51,198 nt of DNA from positions 1 to 51,198 of the IMG/VR virus record IMGVR_UViG_3300035162_002988; one strand, 5' to 3'. Made by a program: the position numbers and the translations under genes. A model generated the notes under the pieces. The model was not told the DNA's origin. It worked only from the letters and a program-made list of their open reading frames with translations, and searched no databases. This DNA is from a virus. This document shows, piece by piece, positions 19,401 to 27,955 of the stretch (positions within the stretch are counted from its first letter, which is position 1; each line of letters starts with the position of its first letter).

Positions 19401-20971
19401 CCAAAATCAGCTATAGTTAAAACATCTAATACTTTAAAAGAAGTTTGAGACGCAGATTTCCACAATAATTCTACAGATCTTATTTTTAATAAATTATTAA
19501 CCTCACTCCAGTTCATCTGCGTTTGATCTACTTTATCTGGAGCTGGTATTTGAAATTCTATTTGATTTACTAAATTCTCCATTATAACTGCTAAAGTACT
19601 TTGGTAAGTATCTATAAAATCAGAACCTAAAAAATAACCCCATTGAACTGGTATAAAAGCAGATTGAGTAAAAGGACTTATTAAAGAGTATTCATTATCA
19701 TCAAATTGAAATCTATAAGCGAATTTAACAAATTCTTCTCTTAAAACATCTTGATCACCTTGATAGTTAGGATCAAAATGAGGATTTGCACCTATGACTA
19801 TTTGAGTTGAAGTGCTAGCTAAACTAACAGTATTACTAAGGCTTATGTAGTTTGCACTAGCGCTAGTTACAACAGTATTATCAGGTACGTTAGAACCAAA
19901 ACCAGTTGGATCTATAACTCTTATAGTAGCTCCAGTCCATTTTTGATTTAAAGTTCCAACTACATTCGCAAGTAGTATACTAGTTCCAGGAGAGTAAGAC
20001 CCAATAGCAGCAGGATTAGCAGTTACTGTAGCTGGTAAATCTTGAGTAACAACGTCTTTCATAGTTCCGACTATGCCACCTGTTAATTTTATAGTAGCAT
20101 TAGATCCAGCTGATTCATTTTCAACTTCAAGAATATCTCCAACTTGATAACCACTTCCTTGAGTAGTAATTACAACATCAGCTAAACTGCCTGCAACACC
20201 AACAGTGCCATCACTCACATAAGCACTAACTATCATACCGGTTCCACTACCTTGTAGAGTGTCTAAATTAGTTATGAGCGTCCAAGGAGTAGTAACAGGT
20301 GCCCAACCAGTTCCTCCAGATATAATAATAGCTGAGAAAGCTTCATTTTTATACAAGTCTATAGATTTGTAAGGGTAATATTTTGCTACAGATATTTGAT
20401 CTTCATTAGTATAATAAGGGTTGTTATAATTTCCAACACTCAAGTCATAAGGTGCTGCTATTGCTCTATCAATGTTTATTTTTCTAGGTTGATTTCTATT
20501 ATCTGTCCAAAAAAATTGATTTTCAATTAAGTTTATTCCACTAACAGGGTGAGTTTTAGAAAGGTTTAACCAAGTTCCAAAAAGCAATATACTAGTACTG
20601 TTAGTAGGAAGATCATATTGAACTAAAGCACAACACACTCCTTGGCCGGTAGAAACGCTATAAGTAGGATAAGCAGCGCAATTATTAGTAAGTCTAGTTA
20701 AAGAGCTGTCGTGATAATTAGTTATAAAAGCATATATTTTTTCATTATTATTATCGTAATAACTTCCGATAACTTCACCACCTGAACTTAACAATCCAAA
20801 ATCGGTGATTTTAGTATTGCCTAATATGTTTTCAATAGCACCAACGTCGTCGCCTTCCGATTTGTTAATATTAATATTTTGAGCTTCTCTATACTCACCG
20901 TTAGGCAAAAGTCTAGCATCTAGATCTTTGTTCATTCTAGACTTTAAAAAAGTATTTTTAATCTCTGCCAT
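16463..20971 (-). CDS. Large tail tubular B-like / stabilisation protein, 1502 aa
   Basis: The N-terminus (KSRMNKDLDARLLPNGEYRE, then GAIENILGNTKI) matches a conserved opening I know from tail stabilisation proteins of crAss-like and marine podoviruses, placed like T7 gp12. Around residues 200-300 it carries an inserted Gly-rich module with GSGYQVGD, shared with three other virion proteins here. The C-terminal third has Ig or cadherin-like strands (YTFNFVVSNVDGS; YRATMKVSDAGGLSN), typical of receptor-contacting extensions. Twice the size of T7 gp12, so it probably combines a tail tube role with surface adhesion. It begins three bases after the tail ring gene stops. Confidence 0.7.
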   Translation of the reverse strand: MAEIKNTFLKSRMNKDLDARLLPNGEYREAQNININKSEGDDVGAIENILGNTKITDFGLLSSGGEVIGSYYDNNNEKIYAFITNYHDSSLTRLTNNCAAYPTYSVSTGQGVCCALVQYDLPTNSTSILLFGTWLNLSKTHPVSGINLIENQFFWTDNRNQPRKINIDRAIAAPYDLSVGNYNNPYYTNEDQISVAKYYPYKSIDLYKNEAFSAIIISGGTGWAPVTTPWTLITNLDTLQGSGTGMIVSAYVSDGTVGVAGSLADVVITTQGSGYQVGDILEVENESAGSNATIKLTGGIVGTMKDVVTQDLPATVTANPAAIGSYSPGTSILLANVVGTLNQKWTGATIRVIDPTGFGSNVPDNTVVTSASANYISLSNTVSLASTSTQIVIGANPHFDPNYQGDQDVLREEFVKFAYRFQFDDNEYSLISPFTQSAFIPVQWGYFLGSDFIDTYQSTLAVIMENLVNQIEFQIPAPDKVDQTQMNWSEVNNLLKIRSVELLWKSASQTSFKVLDVLTIADFGSLNVSVFPYKYVSRKPIRTLPESDITRVSDKVPLRAKTQETSGNRIIYGNIVQTAGRPEVLPYNVSIDEKYENQTGGGGLEIFTPAVYRQEYPNHTVKQNRTYQVGIILVDRYGRQSDVILSSNDVFNGTVGFQGSTVFHNYRTSGQPLRPSISAIWPGDSIKCLFTNVIPETDSSLGYLGLYKSDQSNPLGWYTFKIVVKQQEQDYYNVYLPGILNNYPQIDVVNNNVTSQAVANVVLLGDNINKVPRELQDVGPEQRQFASDVDLFGRVNSDIYGASSQFYPNKQADTVNLIGTYNDLNYNKTNPGVDGGDTAGIEWISFINTSATSTIINPNSLSPFYNVPGNGKSDGAAEPSLLVPFGGGGDTLIGRISTSKAIGLPGGGGLSLTGNDGTPWGTGAANVLWYKKPPLSVYETSPVSSNLDIYFETSTSGKISSLNTAILNGDITTPIGLQDLFFNYNESSPPLQFVSNSFRPLSNGPTILNNPNTLVSISSVVDGNGANVDLFEVERDNANNSFRLKVKADKYNVFVNNSPTVDNYTFNFVVSNVDGSSNTISSNITVNPPNLMINTAPGWSDNGGSLGPPASTGGAYYGGVSVGWPFSDWQTDVTANPVPANDPSRQSPFNAAFPGQSLDINRSTHRGTYLDPLPSMEAYTFISSGGAGGGWNYVVSLNAFNGSYATGAGGTAYLIKQETVWEPLDLEFWWTGRINGTNQSEPAWESLKNLAPNSGLYASPTAWQGQLKNQTQPYGSNSLAKAEIPTNGGGGATWGQNVLISGQIFVSGTPSTPANIISDNGFLRLVKASDLSLGTASPLSSIPGQENNSIQETLIHRLRGLAHWYSELNNVYAAYPANINQSSSNTNNPIYNMTALGQGSGSTAPLMPQGVNTYDYQRTQFPGSGQTYYAAVANVFSPPRPYLGNVTPPAASLPTNINHTLYRATMKVSDAGGLSNSLSNTLYIYFYVSNSTVQNEKIIAPV

Positions 20972-20973
20972 AA

Positions 20974-22203
20974 TTAATGTTTAATCCATTTAGATTTTCC
21001 ACGCATTACTTGTGTGAATTCTGATAGTTTAATATTTGATAATCTTATTTTAGCATTTCTTAGCTTTGTAGCTCTGTCTTTTTTGTATCTTTGAACAACA
21101 TATTCTGGGATGTTATTTCTTGTGGCAGTTATAGAGTATAACATGTGAGAATATAACGCATCCTCGGCCATCTTAGGTACCTTAGTATCATCACCATAAG
21201 CTAATCCATCTGATATATATTCTAAAGTTATTAATTTACCTTGTAGATCGCCACTAAAAGCAAAAGCGCCTCTTCTGTCGTCTATAGTAAACCAACCGTT
21301 TTGTTGAGATATTTCTGGCTGCATACCATATCTTTGTCCATATGCTGTTTTCCACCAATTCCAATTATATACGTTCGCGTCAGTGGATTCAAAATTAGTG
21401 CCTGTTAAATTTCTTTGGTTTGCATTTCTCCAATTTTCATTAGTTATAGACTGCTGAGATTCTAAGTTATTACCAAAGTCATCTTGAGTTGGTATACCTT
21501 GATTATCTTGAATTAAAGGTGCAGTTGGATTTGTAGTAAGAGTAGTTGGGTATATAATATGTTTTATACCCATATTGTCTATGTGTGACAACTGTACGTA
21601 GTTTACGTAGTCTTGAGGTAGAGGTAAAGATAAATTAGCAGGTATTGTTAATTCTTGTATGTTTACAGATTTTAAAGTGTCGTAACTAAATTCTTGTAAC
21701 CCTCTCTTTGCATGAAATATAACTTCTGATCTTTTAGCTCTTAATATAGTTCTATCAGTACCTACATAAGATAACATAAAATTAGCTACTATGTCTTTTA
21801 AGGTGTTGTATTGATAACTTTGATAATTATCCCATATTGTAGTTTGTTGTAGTCTTATAGTAAGTAAAGAACCAACTGTTACAGGAGCTGCATAATTAAC
21901 AGTTACAGTTTGAGCAGCTGTAGCTGGATCATTAGAATTAGTTAAAGTAGTAGTCACAGAATCACTAGTATATCCGCCAACAGTTGGAACCATTAAAACA
22001 TTGTCTATATATACGTCATAATTATTAATAGCTTGAGGAGTAGCTGCAACAGGTGCATCTGTCCATATTAAAGGAGCTAGTTCAGTAGGCCAAGGATAAG
22101 TTGCTCCACTAGCACCTAGAACGTAAGATTTTTCTCCTGTGTAATATTCAGAATTATTTTGAGTAACAAGCCCTGGGCTCTCGTAATTAGTTGATGTTGC
22201 CAT
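20974..22203 (-). CDS. Tail ring / tail tubular A-like protein, 409 aa
   Basis: Contains IFHAKRGLQEFSYDTLKSV, then PLPQDYVNYVQLSHID and HIIYPTTLTTNPTAPL, a pattern seen in crAss-like and marine phage neck and tail ring proteins at the position of T7 gp11. The N-terminal 130 residues look like an added beta domain. The C-terminus is basic (KKDRATKLRNAKIRL). It lies between a second neck ring gene and the large tail protein, with gaps of three nt each. Probable role: a dodecameric ring joining portal and tail. Assignment rests on motifs and gene order. Confidence 0.65.
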   Translation of the reverse strand: MATSTNYESPGLVTQNNSEYYTGEKSYVLGASGATYPWPTELAPLIWTDAPVAATPQAINNYDVYIDNVLMVPTVGGYTSDSVTTTLTNSNDPATAAQTVTVNYAAPVTVGSLLTIRLQQTTIWDNYQSYQYNTLKDIVANFMLSYVGTDRTILRAKRSEVIFHAKRGLQEFSYDTLKSVNIQELTIPANLSLPLPQDYVNYVQLSHIDNMGIKHIIYPTTLTTNPTAPLIQDNQGIPTQDDFGNNLESQQSITNENWRNANQRNLTGTNFESTDANVYNWNWWKTAYGQRYGMQPEISQQNGWFTIDDRRGAFAFSGDLQGKLITLEYISDGLAYGDDTKVPKMAEDALYSHMLYSITATRNNIPEYVVQRYKKDRATKLRNAKIRLSNIKLSEFTQVMRGKSKWIKH

Positions 22204-22206
22204 GTT

Positions 22207-23226
22207 TTATCTTTTTTCGTTAGCTTCGTTTTGAACTAGTTCTTGTTGAGCCGCTTGTACTATTTGAGGATCTCTTATTATTATTCCAGAATATTTTAAT
22301 ATTTCTAAAATAACAGTTGTTTGATTAGACGAATCTATTTCAAACTGAGTAGAACCAGCTGTAGCTTCGTCAGTATTACTAGGATAAGTTGGTGGATCAT
22401 AAGCTTTGCTATCATACAAATATTGTCCTAAGTTTCCTATATTAAAACCCCATCTAACATCTTTTGGTTTTCTTATATAGTTAAACTTAACATCGTTATT
22501 GTTAACTGCTCTTGCTGGGTTAAATGTAGTTACTTTTGGATATACTTCAACTTTGTCATTTTTCAATATACCTATTGGAAAGCTTTTGCTAGGTTGAGTA
22601 AGTGGAGACATTAGTTGTTGTTTGTATTCTTTTCTACCAACTAATTCTATTTGAGGAGTTCCTGGAACAGCATTGAAATATACAGAACCTAATCTATAAA
22701 CTCCCGAAGTTAAAGAGTTTACTGTAATTTTAGCATCTCCACCACCGCCTGATATTGTTATCTCATCACCAACCTTATAGCCTGACCCAGTAGATCCAAT
22801 TGTAAAACTTGTAACAGCACCGCCAGTAACTGTAGTATTAACTTTACATCCTGTGCCTGAACCACCAGTTGTAGCTTGAGCTACAGTAGACGTACTATAC
22901 CCAGTGCCACCAGTACTTACAGTTCCAGTTAAAACTCCACCTTGTAATGGTACTGTATAAATGTTGTCAGTAACAGAGCTTGATGCAGATTCGTACTCTT
23001 CAAACACTTGTATCTCTTCTTCTATGTGAGCTATTCTACTAGCAAATTCTTCATCTGTTTTTGGCATTCGTAAATACTGGTTAAGATCTTGAAAAAATCC
23101 CTCAAATATTTCTAGTTGTACTTGTGTAGCAACTTTATTAAATTCATCTGGTGTCATATATCCTCTTTGTTCTTTATTAAGAATACTTAACACTGTAGTA
23201 TAAACTGTATTTACGTTTAATTCCAT
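22207..23226 (-). CDS. Neck/ring protein with an inserted Gly-rich module, 339 aa
   Basis: Opens with NTVYTTVLSILNKEQRGYMT and DEFNKVATQVQLEIFEG, recognisable from conserved neck-region proteins of marine podoviruses and crAss-like phages. It continues with SFPIGILKNDKVEVYP and VKFNYIRKPKDVRWGF. Between them (about residues 95-172) is an insertion with GSGYKVGDEI, the module found in three other virion proteins here. The flanks (NIYTVPLQGG and YRLGSVYFN) look like one domain split by it. Upstream is a terminator hairpin and a candidate promoter, so expression may be set apart from the capsid genes. Confidence 0.65.
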   Translation of the reverse strand: MELNVNTVYTTVLSILNKEQRGYMTPDEFNKVATQVQLEIFEGFFQDLNQYLRMPKTDEEFASRIAHIEEEIQVFEEYESASSSVTDNIYTVPLQGGVLTGTVSTGGTGYSTSTVAQATTGGSGTGCKVNTTVTGGAVTSFTIGSTGSGYKVGDEITISGGGGDAKITVNSLTSGVYRLGSVYFNAVPGTPQIELVGRKEYKQQLMSPLTQPSKSFPIGILKNDKVEVYPKVTTFNPARAVNNNDVKFNYIRKPKDVRWGFNIGNLGQYLYDSKAYDPPTYPSNTDEATAGSTQFEIDSSNQTTVILEILKYSGIIIRDPQIVQAAQQELVQNEANEKR

Positions 23227-23245
23227 ATTTGTTTATTTAAAAAAA

Positions 23246-23267
23246 AAAGGTGGCGTAAACCACCCTT
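23246..23267 (-). terminator. Terminator hairpin before the neck genes
   Basis: On the - strand AAGGGTGG pairs with CCACCTTT (one G-U pair) around the loop TTTACG, followed by a run of ten T. It lies in the 56-nt gap between two virion genes and directly after a CAAGTGATTATA motif. It may attenuate read-through, or form a protective 5' hairpin if the motif is a promoter. Confidence 0.7.
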
Positions 23268-23270
23268 ATT

Positions 23271-23282
23271 TATAATCACTTG
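23271..23282 (-). promoter_or_regulatory. CAAGTGATTATA motif, copy 2
   Basis: On the - strand CAAGTGATTATA, identical over 12 bases to the copy at 16410. It starts directly after the stop codon of the preceding gene and lies 44 nt before the next ATG, with a hairpin between. A late promoter is the likeliest reading; an RNA-processing or binding site is possible. Confidence 0.45.
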
Positions 23283-24044
23283 TTATTTTAGTTTTTTCTG
23301 TATAGACTTATATATCTCAAGTCCTTCATCAGTTTTAAACCAAGCAGCCATTGCTGAATAAGCGTTTTCTTCAAATGGAGCAGTCATTAGCTTTTTGCCA
23401 TTGCTTTTCCATTTAACAGTTCTGCCATCATTAGCTATTTCTATAATACCGGCTTCAGTTGCTTTTATAGCAAAATTTCTAAGCTCTACATTTTCGTCAT
23501 TAGCTAACTCTATAAGAAGTTTAGGATTTCTTTTAGCAAATAATAAAAGATCTCTTTTGAGTTCTTTAGAACTCATTGTAGTAACACTAGAACCAACTTC
23601 AACTCTTAGTATAGCTTCAGCTTTATCTACGTCCATTTCATAAGCAGTATTCATAGCAGCTATTTCCATTTCTAAATAATCATATTGATCTTCTGCTTCT
23701 ACAACTTGGTCATACTCTTCAAATATTAAATTGTTGTGAGGATGCTTGCTTAAAAACTCTTGTAAATTCTTTTTTTCTTTAGGTACAAATAAAGCACCTT
23801 CTTCAAATACAATATGTTTTAATGTAACTGAACCTTGTTGTTCGTCTACAAATATTGATTTTTGATTAGTAGCATATCTTAATTCTCTTTCATAACCTTT
23901 TTCTGGATCAAACCATACTAAAGAGTATCTATTTGAATGTCTACTAGGTAATGTATAAGTTAAAGGTTGTTTACCTTTTAAATAGTAAGTTCTATTTTTA
24001 TACTCCCACTTTACTTCAGGAGTCTTTTTTTCTTTTGTTTCCAT
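23283..24044 (-). CDS. Conserved marine-phage virion-region protein, 253 aa
   Basis: No known fold can be assigned, but the sequence looks strongly conserved in marine phages: PLTYTLPSRHSNRYSLVWFD, RELRYATNQKSIFVDEQ and MSSKELKRDLLLFAKRNP. The middle is acidic and helical. The C-terminus (FEENAYSAMAAWFKTDEG) is compact. It lies between head decoration and neck genes and has its own leader (a TATAATATAATATAAT repeat) after a strong terminator. A head-completion or neck role is likely by position only. No membrane segment. Confidence 0.55.
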   Translation of the reverse strand: METKEKKTPEVKWEYKNRTYYLKGKQPLTYTLPSRHSNRYSLVWFDPEKGYERELRYATNQKSIFVDEQQGSVTLKHIVFEEGALFVPKEKKNLQEFLSKHPHNNLIFEEYDQVVEAEDQYDYLEMEIAAMNTAYEMDVDKAEAILRVEVGSSVTTMSSKELKRDLLLFAKRNPKLLIELANDENVELRNFAIKATEAGIIEIANDGRTVKWKSNGKKLMTAPFEENAYSAMAAWFKTDEGLEIYKSIQKKLK

Positions 24045-24066
24045 AATATAATATAATATAATAATT

Positions 24067-24096
24067 AAAAAAGATCCTGCCGAAACAGGATCTTAT
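24067..24096 (-). terminator. Strong terminator after the head accessory genes
   Basis: A perfect 9-bp stem AAGATCCTG / CAGGATCTT with a six-base loop, followed on the - strand by a T-run (TTTTTT). It lies in the 59-nt gap after the 218-residue head gene. It should reduce transcription of neck and tail genes relative to capsid genes. Confidence 0.85.
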
Positions 24097-24103
24097 TATT
24101 GTT

Positions 24104-24760
24104 TTAACTTAATTGAACGCTAAGTATTTTAGCATCGCCTATAAATTTAACCGCTGGAACAGAGTTTTCTGCTTCAGAAGCTTTGGCAACTGCTTGTGCA
24201 ATACCTGCAACAATTCTTTGTGAGCTAAGCGCCACAGTGTCATCTAGTGTTACTAAAAACTTAGTAACTACACCTGCACCTACGCCGGTAGTAGCATTAA
24301 CTTGCTTCAACTGAATTTCACAAGTACCATTAGTACCTATTGCCGCTGCAGTACCTTTTTTAATAACTCCTACATTATCAATAGGAATCATCATAAAAGG
24401 TCTAGTTATAGTACCACCTAGTAAATCATCAGCTAATAAAGTATAGACAATATCAGCACTCCATCTTGAAGTAGCACCAGTTGTAACTGCTGCAAGTGTA
24501 ATAGTGTCTCCTACTTTGTAGTCGTCACCACCATCAACAGTAGTTAGTATAACACCACCTATTGTTGTTTGGCCATTGTTATTCACACTTATAGTTGCTC
24601 CTAATCCACTACCACTACTAGAGGCAATAGAAACAGTAGTAACACCTGTTTGTGATAGTGTTCCACCACCAGTTGCAGTTCCGTTAAGATTACCTGAAGG
24701 ATCTAAAGGCACACCAACAACAGCATTGTCAACTAATGGGAATTTTATAAAATTACTCAT
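24104..24760 (-). CDS. Head-associated beta-rich protein, 218 aa
   Basis: Small Gly/Thr/Val-rich protein with no Lys clusters and a probable all-beta fold. Residues about 45-90 carry the module ending DDYKVGDTITL that recurs in three other virion proteins. The first residues (MSNFIKFPLV) echo the start of the next upstream gene product (MPNMIKLPLAG), so the two share an N-terminal segment. It lies two genes after the major capsid gene, which suggests a head decoration or fibre role. Followed by a strong terminator. Confidence 0.55.
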   Translation of the reverse strand: MSNFIKFPLVDNAVVGVPLDPSGNLNGTATGGGTLSQTGVTTVSIASSSGSGLGATISVNNNGQTTIGGVILTTVDGGDDYKVGDTITLAAVTTGATSRWSADIVYTLLADDLLGGTITRPFMMIPIDNVGVIKKGTAAAIGTNGTCEIQLKQVNATTGVGAGVVTKFLVTLDDTVALSSQRIVAGIAQAVAKASEAENSVPAVKFIGDAKILSVQLS

Positions 24761-24766
24761 ATCTTC

Positions 24767-25168
24767 TTAGTTTTCGTTATCAGCTGCGTTCTGTGATTTC
24801 ATTTGAACGTCAGTTACTTGATAGTTAATTAAAGTTGCGAGGCTTGCGTCTCGAGCACCTATCAAAGCAAACTCAGGTGTTGAACTTGGGTTTTGATTTG
24901 CACTTATTATCATGTTTCTTAAGTTTTCTATATCTTGATCTGTAACAACAGAAGCCGCATCTTGGGTTCTGTAATCTATAGACGCTCTTAAAAAATCTGT
25001 AGCAACAGCACCTTCAATAGTGTAATACAAATGTATTACAGTATAAGTTGCTCCTGATCCAATAGCTTTTTCCACTTCGTAAATATCTTCCGCGTTTATA
25101 ACTGTAAACAGAGGTTGAACATTACTTACTCCTGATCCTGCTAAGGGGAGTTTAATCATATTTGGCAT
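24767..25168 (-). CDS. Head accessory protein, 133 aa
   Basis: Begins MPNMIKLPLAGSG, similar to the start of the following gene. It continues with beta strands (YTVIHLYYTIEG) and a helical segment (DQDIENLRNMIISANQNP). The first gene after the major capsid gene, from which a hairpin separates it. It resembles small head proteins of marine podoviruses in size and position. No enzymatic motif. A shared N-terminus with its neighbour suggests both bind the same capsid surface (inference). Confidence 0.5.
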   Translation of the reverse strand: MPNMIKLPLAGSGVSNVQPLFTVINAEDIYEVEKAIGSGATYTVIHLYYTIEGAVATDFLRASIDYRTQDAASVVTDQDIENLRNMIISANQNPSSTPEFALIGARDASLATLINYQVTDVQMKSQNAADNEN

Positions 25169-25193
25169 AATTTTTATTATTTAAAGATTAATA

Positions 25194-25217
25194 AAGAGAG
25201 TGACAAAAGCCACTCTC
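25194..25217 (-). terminator. Hairpin after the major capsid gene
   Basis: A 7-bp stem GAGAGTG / CACTCTC with an 8-base loop, 13 nt past the capsid stop on the - strand and followed by a short T-rich run (TTTATTAAT). The U-tract is weak, so partial termination or transcript stabilisation after the most abundant gene is more likely than a full stop. Confidence 0.6.
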
Positions 25218-25229
25218 ATTATATAATTA

Positions 25230-26750
25230 TTAAGCTCCTTTAAACAATACAAAATTGTTTGCAGCTTGTGTTACTAAACATCTTTCAGATAAGAAACTTA
25301 CAGTCATTGCGTCTAAAGTGTCAGTGTAAGCACCACCTACAGAACCTGTAATCCAAGACTTATATCTTCGATCTTCAGTTTCAGAAGCTCTATATCTTAC
25401 ATGCAAGAAAGGACGTCTGATGTTCTGACCTAACATTTGGTCATAAACTGTAGTTGTTCCAGCAGGAACCATTACACCATCAATTTCCTTATCCATACCT
25501 CTAGTTGAAGCATCATTTAGATATTTCCAATCAGTTTTGTAGAAGTCATAAGAACCTCTTCTAAAACCTGAAAATCCAAAGTTTAATGCCATGTCTCCGT
25601 CGTTATCGAATAAACCATAACCAGCAGACTGAGTAGAAGCATAACTTGATCCAGCCATAGCACCAACCATATCATCAAAGTCAAGAGCCGTAGATCTTGA
25701 TAAGAATAACATGTTTTCTTCAATAGCACCTTGCTTGTCTAAGTTTTTAAGGATTTCATCAAAATCACCTAAAGCACCTGAACCAGGAGCAGCAGCACCA
25801 GCAAAGCCAGAATATACATTACCTCTTGATTCAATAGCAGCGAATAAACCTTCAGAACCTTTAACTTCTTGAGTCGTGCTAGCAGGACCAAAATCGTAAG
25901 GTACATTAGAATCAGTAGGATTGCTTGGCCTCATAAACTCAGCTTCAACCATACTCATTTCTAAGTAATCATCAAATCTTAATCTTGTTTCAGATTCAGA
26001 CTTTAGGTACCATAAGTATCCAGATTGCCCTTCTTCTGTAGAAACTTCAACCCAACCAATCTGAGCAGTGTCAGAACCGTTAATTTTAAAGTTATCTTTT
26101 AAGATCATTGGAGAATTAGAAAACTGAGTAAAAGATGGCTCAATAGAACCTTCCATACCAACTGTCCCTTTTCCAAAGTCAGAACCGTAAACAAATACAT
26201 TACAATTTCCAACTCCTAAAAGTCCAGCAGGTACACCTTGTCCAGCTCCATTAAAAATTCCTCCATAAACAGCTAAACTACAAGTAGTTTTAGCAGTGTT
26301 AACAGCTTGTACAAGAGCTTTAGCAACGATTAATCCAGTAGCTTTGTCAGACATTAAAACTGTTTGACCAACTCTAATAGCATGTTGAGTTTGATTAACT
26401 CCACCAGACCCAGTTCCAGTAAGATTTGGAGTAAGTGTAGCATTTACAGAACTGTCAGAAACATCGTTCTTTACTTCACTATTTTTATAAGCTACGTGTA
26501 ATCTATTTTGTTCAGACCAAATAACTTGATCAGATGTCATAGGCATTTCAGCGCCTACCATTCTCAAGAAACCACCAATTGTTCGGTTTCCGTATCTTTC
26601 TACTTCTGCTTCGTAAAGCTCAGGTAGATATTGTTGTGCGAAATCGTTACCACCACCATTAGAAAAGTCAAGATAATTTTCTCTTAACGTCATTCTTTTT
26701 TGAGCAGGCACGATGCTTGCAGGAAAACTCCCGCCAGTTACAAAACTCAT
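25230..26750 (-). CDS. Major capsid protein, 506 aa
   Basis: Probably the HK97-fold shell protein. It follows the scaffold-like gene, which follows the portal, the standard order. The N-terminal region has LPELYEAEVERYGNRTIGGF and VGAEMPMTSDQVIWSEQNRL, a block I recognise from capsid proteins of marine podoviruses. The length is normal for the fold. The leader is CTAAAAATAAATAAATATG. The hairpin after the stop fits a highly expressed gene. No fused decoration domain is obvious. The assignment rests on motif memory plus order. Confidence 0.8.
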   Translation of the reverse strand: MSFVTGGSFPASIVPAQKRMTLRENYLDFSNGGGNDFAQQYLPELYEAEVERYGNRTIGGFLRMVGAEMPMTSDQVIWSEQNRLHVAYKNSEVKNDVSDSSVNATLTPNLTGTGSGGVNQTQHAIRVGQTVLMSDKATGLIVAKALVQAVNTAKTTCSLAVYGGIFNGAGQGVPAGLLGVGNCNVFVYGSDFGKGTVGMEGSIEPSFTQFSNSPMILKDNFKINGSDTAQIGWVEVSTEEGQSGYLWYLKSESETRLRFDDYLEMSMVEAEFMRPSNPTDSNVPYDFGPASTTQEVKGSEGLFAAIESRGNVYSGFAGAAAPGSGALGDFDEILKNLDKQGAIEENMLFLSRSTALDFDDMVGAMAGSSYASTQSAGYGLFDNDGDMALNFGFSGFRRGSYDFYKTDWKYLNDASTRGMDKEIDGVMVPAGTTTVYDQMLGQNIRRPFLHVRYRASETEDRRYKSWITGSVGGAYTDTLDAMTVSFLSERCLVTQAANNFVLFKGA

Positions 26751-26766
26751 ATTTATTTATTTTTAG

Positions 26767-27930
26767 TTATTGTTGTTTTTTACTTTTAATTTTCAACCTA
26801 GAACTATCAACACCACTTATTGCTTTTACTTTAAATCCATTTATAAATACATCACCTGAAGCTTGTGGCCTAGGATCATTATTTATATTTTTAGATTTAG
26901 CTATTACATCCTTAACAGCATCGGCTTTACCTTGCTCATAAAAATGATTAGCTATTGTATCAACGTTTTCAGCAGCATAAAAAGCCTTGTGATAACCAAC
27001 AGCATCAATAACTTCTCCTTTTTCATTTAAGAACTTCTTAACGAATTCGTTTAAGTCTGACTGTTTCTCGGCAGTTGCGGAAGGATTAGAGATATTATAA
27101 TTAAACTTTTTTTCACCAACTTTAATTTCAAAACCTTTGAAATCTCCATTGAAAAGCTCATTAGTAGTATCTTTAAATTGTTCCCTACGCTCTGCAGCTA
27201 TTTGTTGTTCTTTGTTGTATCTATTGAAAAAATCCATAGCTTTCTGCTGTTCTTGAGTTACGCCCGGTCTCAACTTGATCTCGTCGTAATATTTGCTCTT
27301 TGAACTTTCTAAAAAGTTTTTGGCTTTTGCAATTTCTTCTTTGAAGAGTAATTGTCTTTTTCTGACAACTTTATCTTCATCCACTTCTTCATCATAAGAA
27401 AAATTATCTTCCATTAGAAAACTTATTTCTTCTTGATTTAAGTGTGGTTTAGTCTTTTTGTAATACTCATTAAGTATTTGTTTTTCGTCATACTTAGAGT
27501 AGTCTTTATTTAGTGAAACATAATCTTCCACAGTTCCACCTGTCTCTTCCATAAATGAAACTAGTTTTTCGATGTTTTCTGGTAACTGCTTACCAATAAC
27601 TTTTTCATCTCTTATAGCTTCTTTTAATTGTTGCTTTGTTTCTACTACTTCTTCTTTTTCTTCTTTTATTTCAGTTATAGTAGCAACTTCTTCAACTTTT
27701 TCTTCTTTTACTTCTTCTTTAATTTCAGCATTTACTTGTTCAACTTTTTCAGTTGGTATTTCTACTTTAGTAGTAGCTGCTTCTTGAAGATCTTTTTTAG
27801 GATCTTTGCTTAAATCAATATGAGTTATATTGTTTGGCATATTATCAACAAGTTTTTTTGGCTTGCTTTTTAATTTTAAACCCTGCTTAGTATCGTCTAC
27901 TATAGGTTTCTCTTTTGTTTCTTCTGACAT
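26767..27930 (-). CDS. Scaffold / capsid assembly protein, 387 aa
   Basis: Very acidic and Lys/Glu-rich, with a low-complexity N-terminal third (EEVKEEKVEEV) and a central helical region (KYNKEQQIAAERREQFKD), then a compact C-terminal segment (FINGFKVKAISGVDSSRLKI) typical of the capsid-binding end of scaffolds. It lies between portal and major capsid genes, spaced by 25 and 16 nt. No protease motif is seen. The role is inferred from composition and order, which together are strongly characteristic. Confidence 0.75.
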   Translation of the reverse strand: MSEETKEKPIVDDTKQGLKLKSKPKKLVDNMPNNITHIDLSKDPKKDLQEAATTKVEIPTEKVEQVNAEIKEEVKEEKVEEVATITEIKEEKEEVVETKQQLKEAIRDEKVIGKQLPENIEKLVSFMEETGGTVEDYVSLNKDYSKYDEKQILNEYYKKTKPHLNQEEISFLMEDNFSYDEEVDEDKVVRKRQLLFKEEIAKAKNFLESSKSKYYDEIKLRPGVTQEQQKAMDFFNRYNKEQQIAAERREQFKDTTNELFNGDFKGFEIKVGEKKFNYNISNPSATAEKQSDLNEFVKKFLNEKGEVIDAVGYHKAFYAAENVDTIANHFYEQGKADAVKDVIAKSKNINNDPRPQASGDVFINGFKVKAISGVDSSRLKIKSKKQQ

Positions 27931-27955
27931 AATATAATATAATAATTAATAATTG

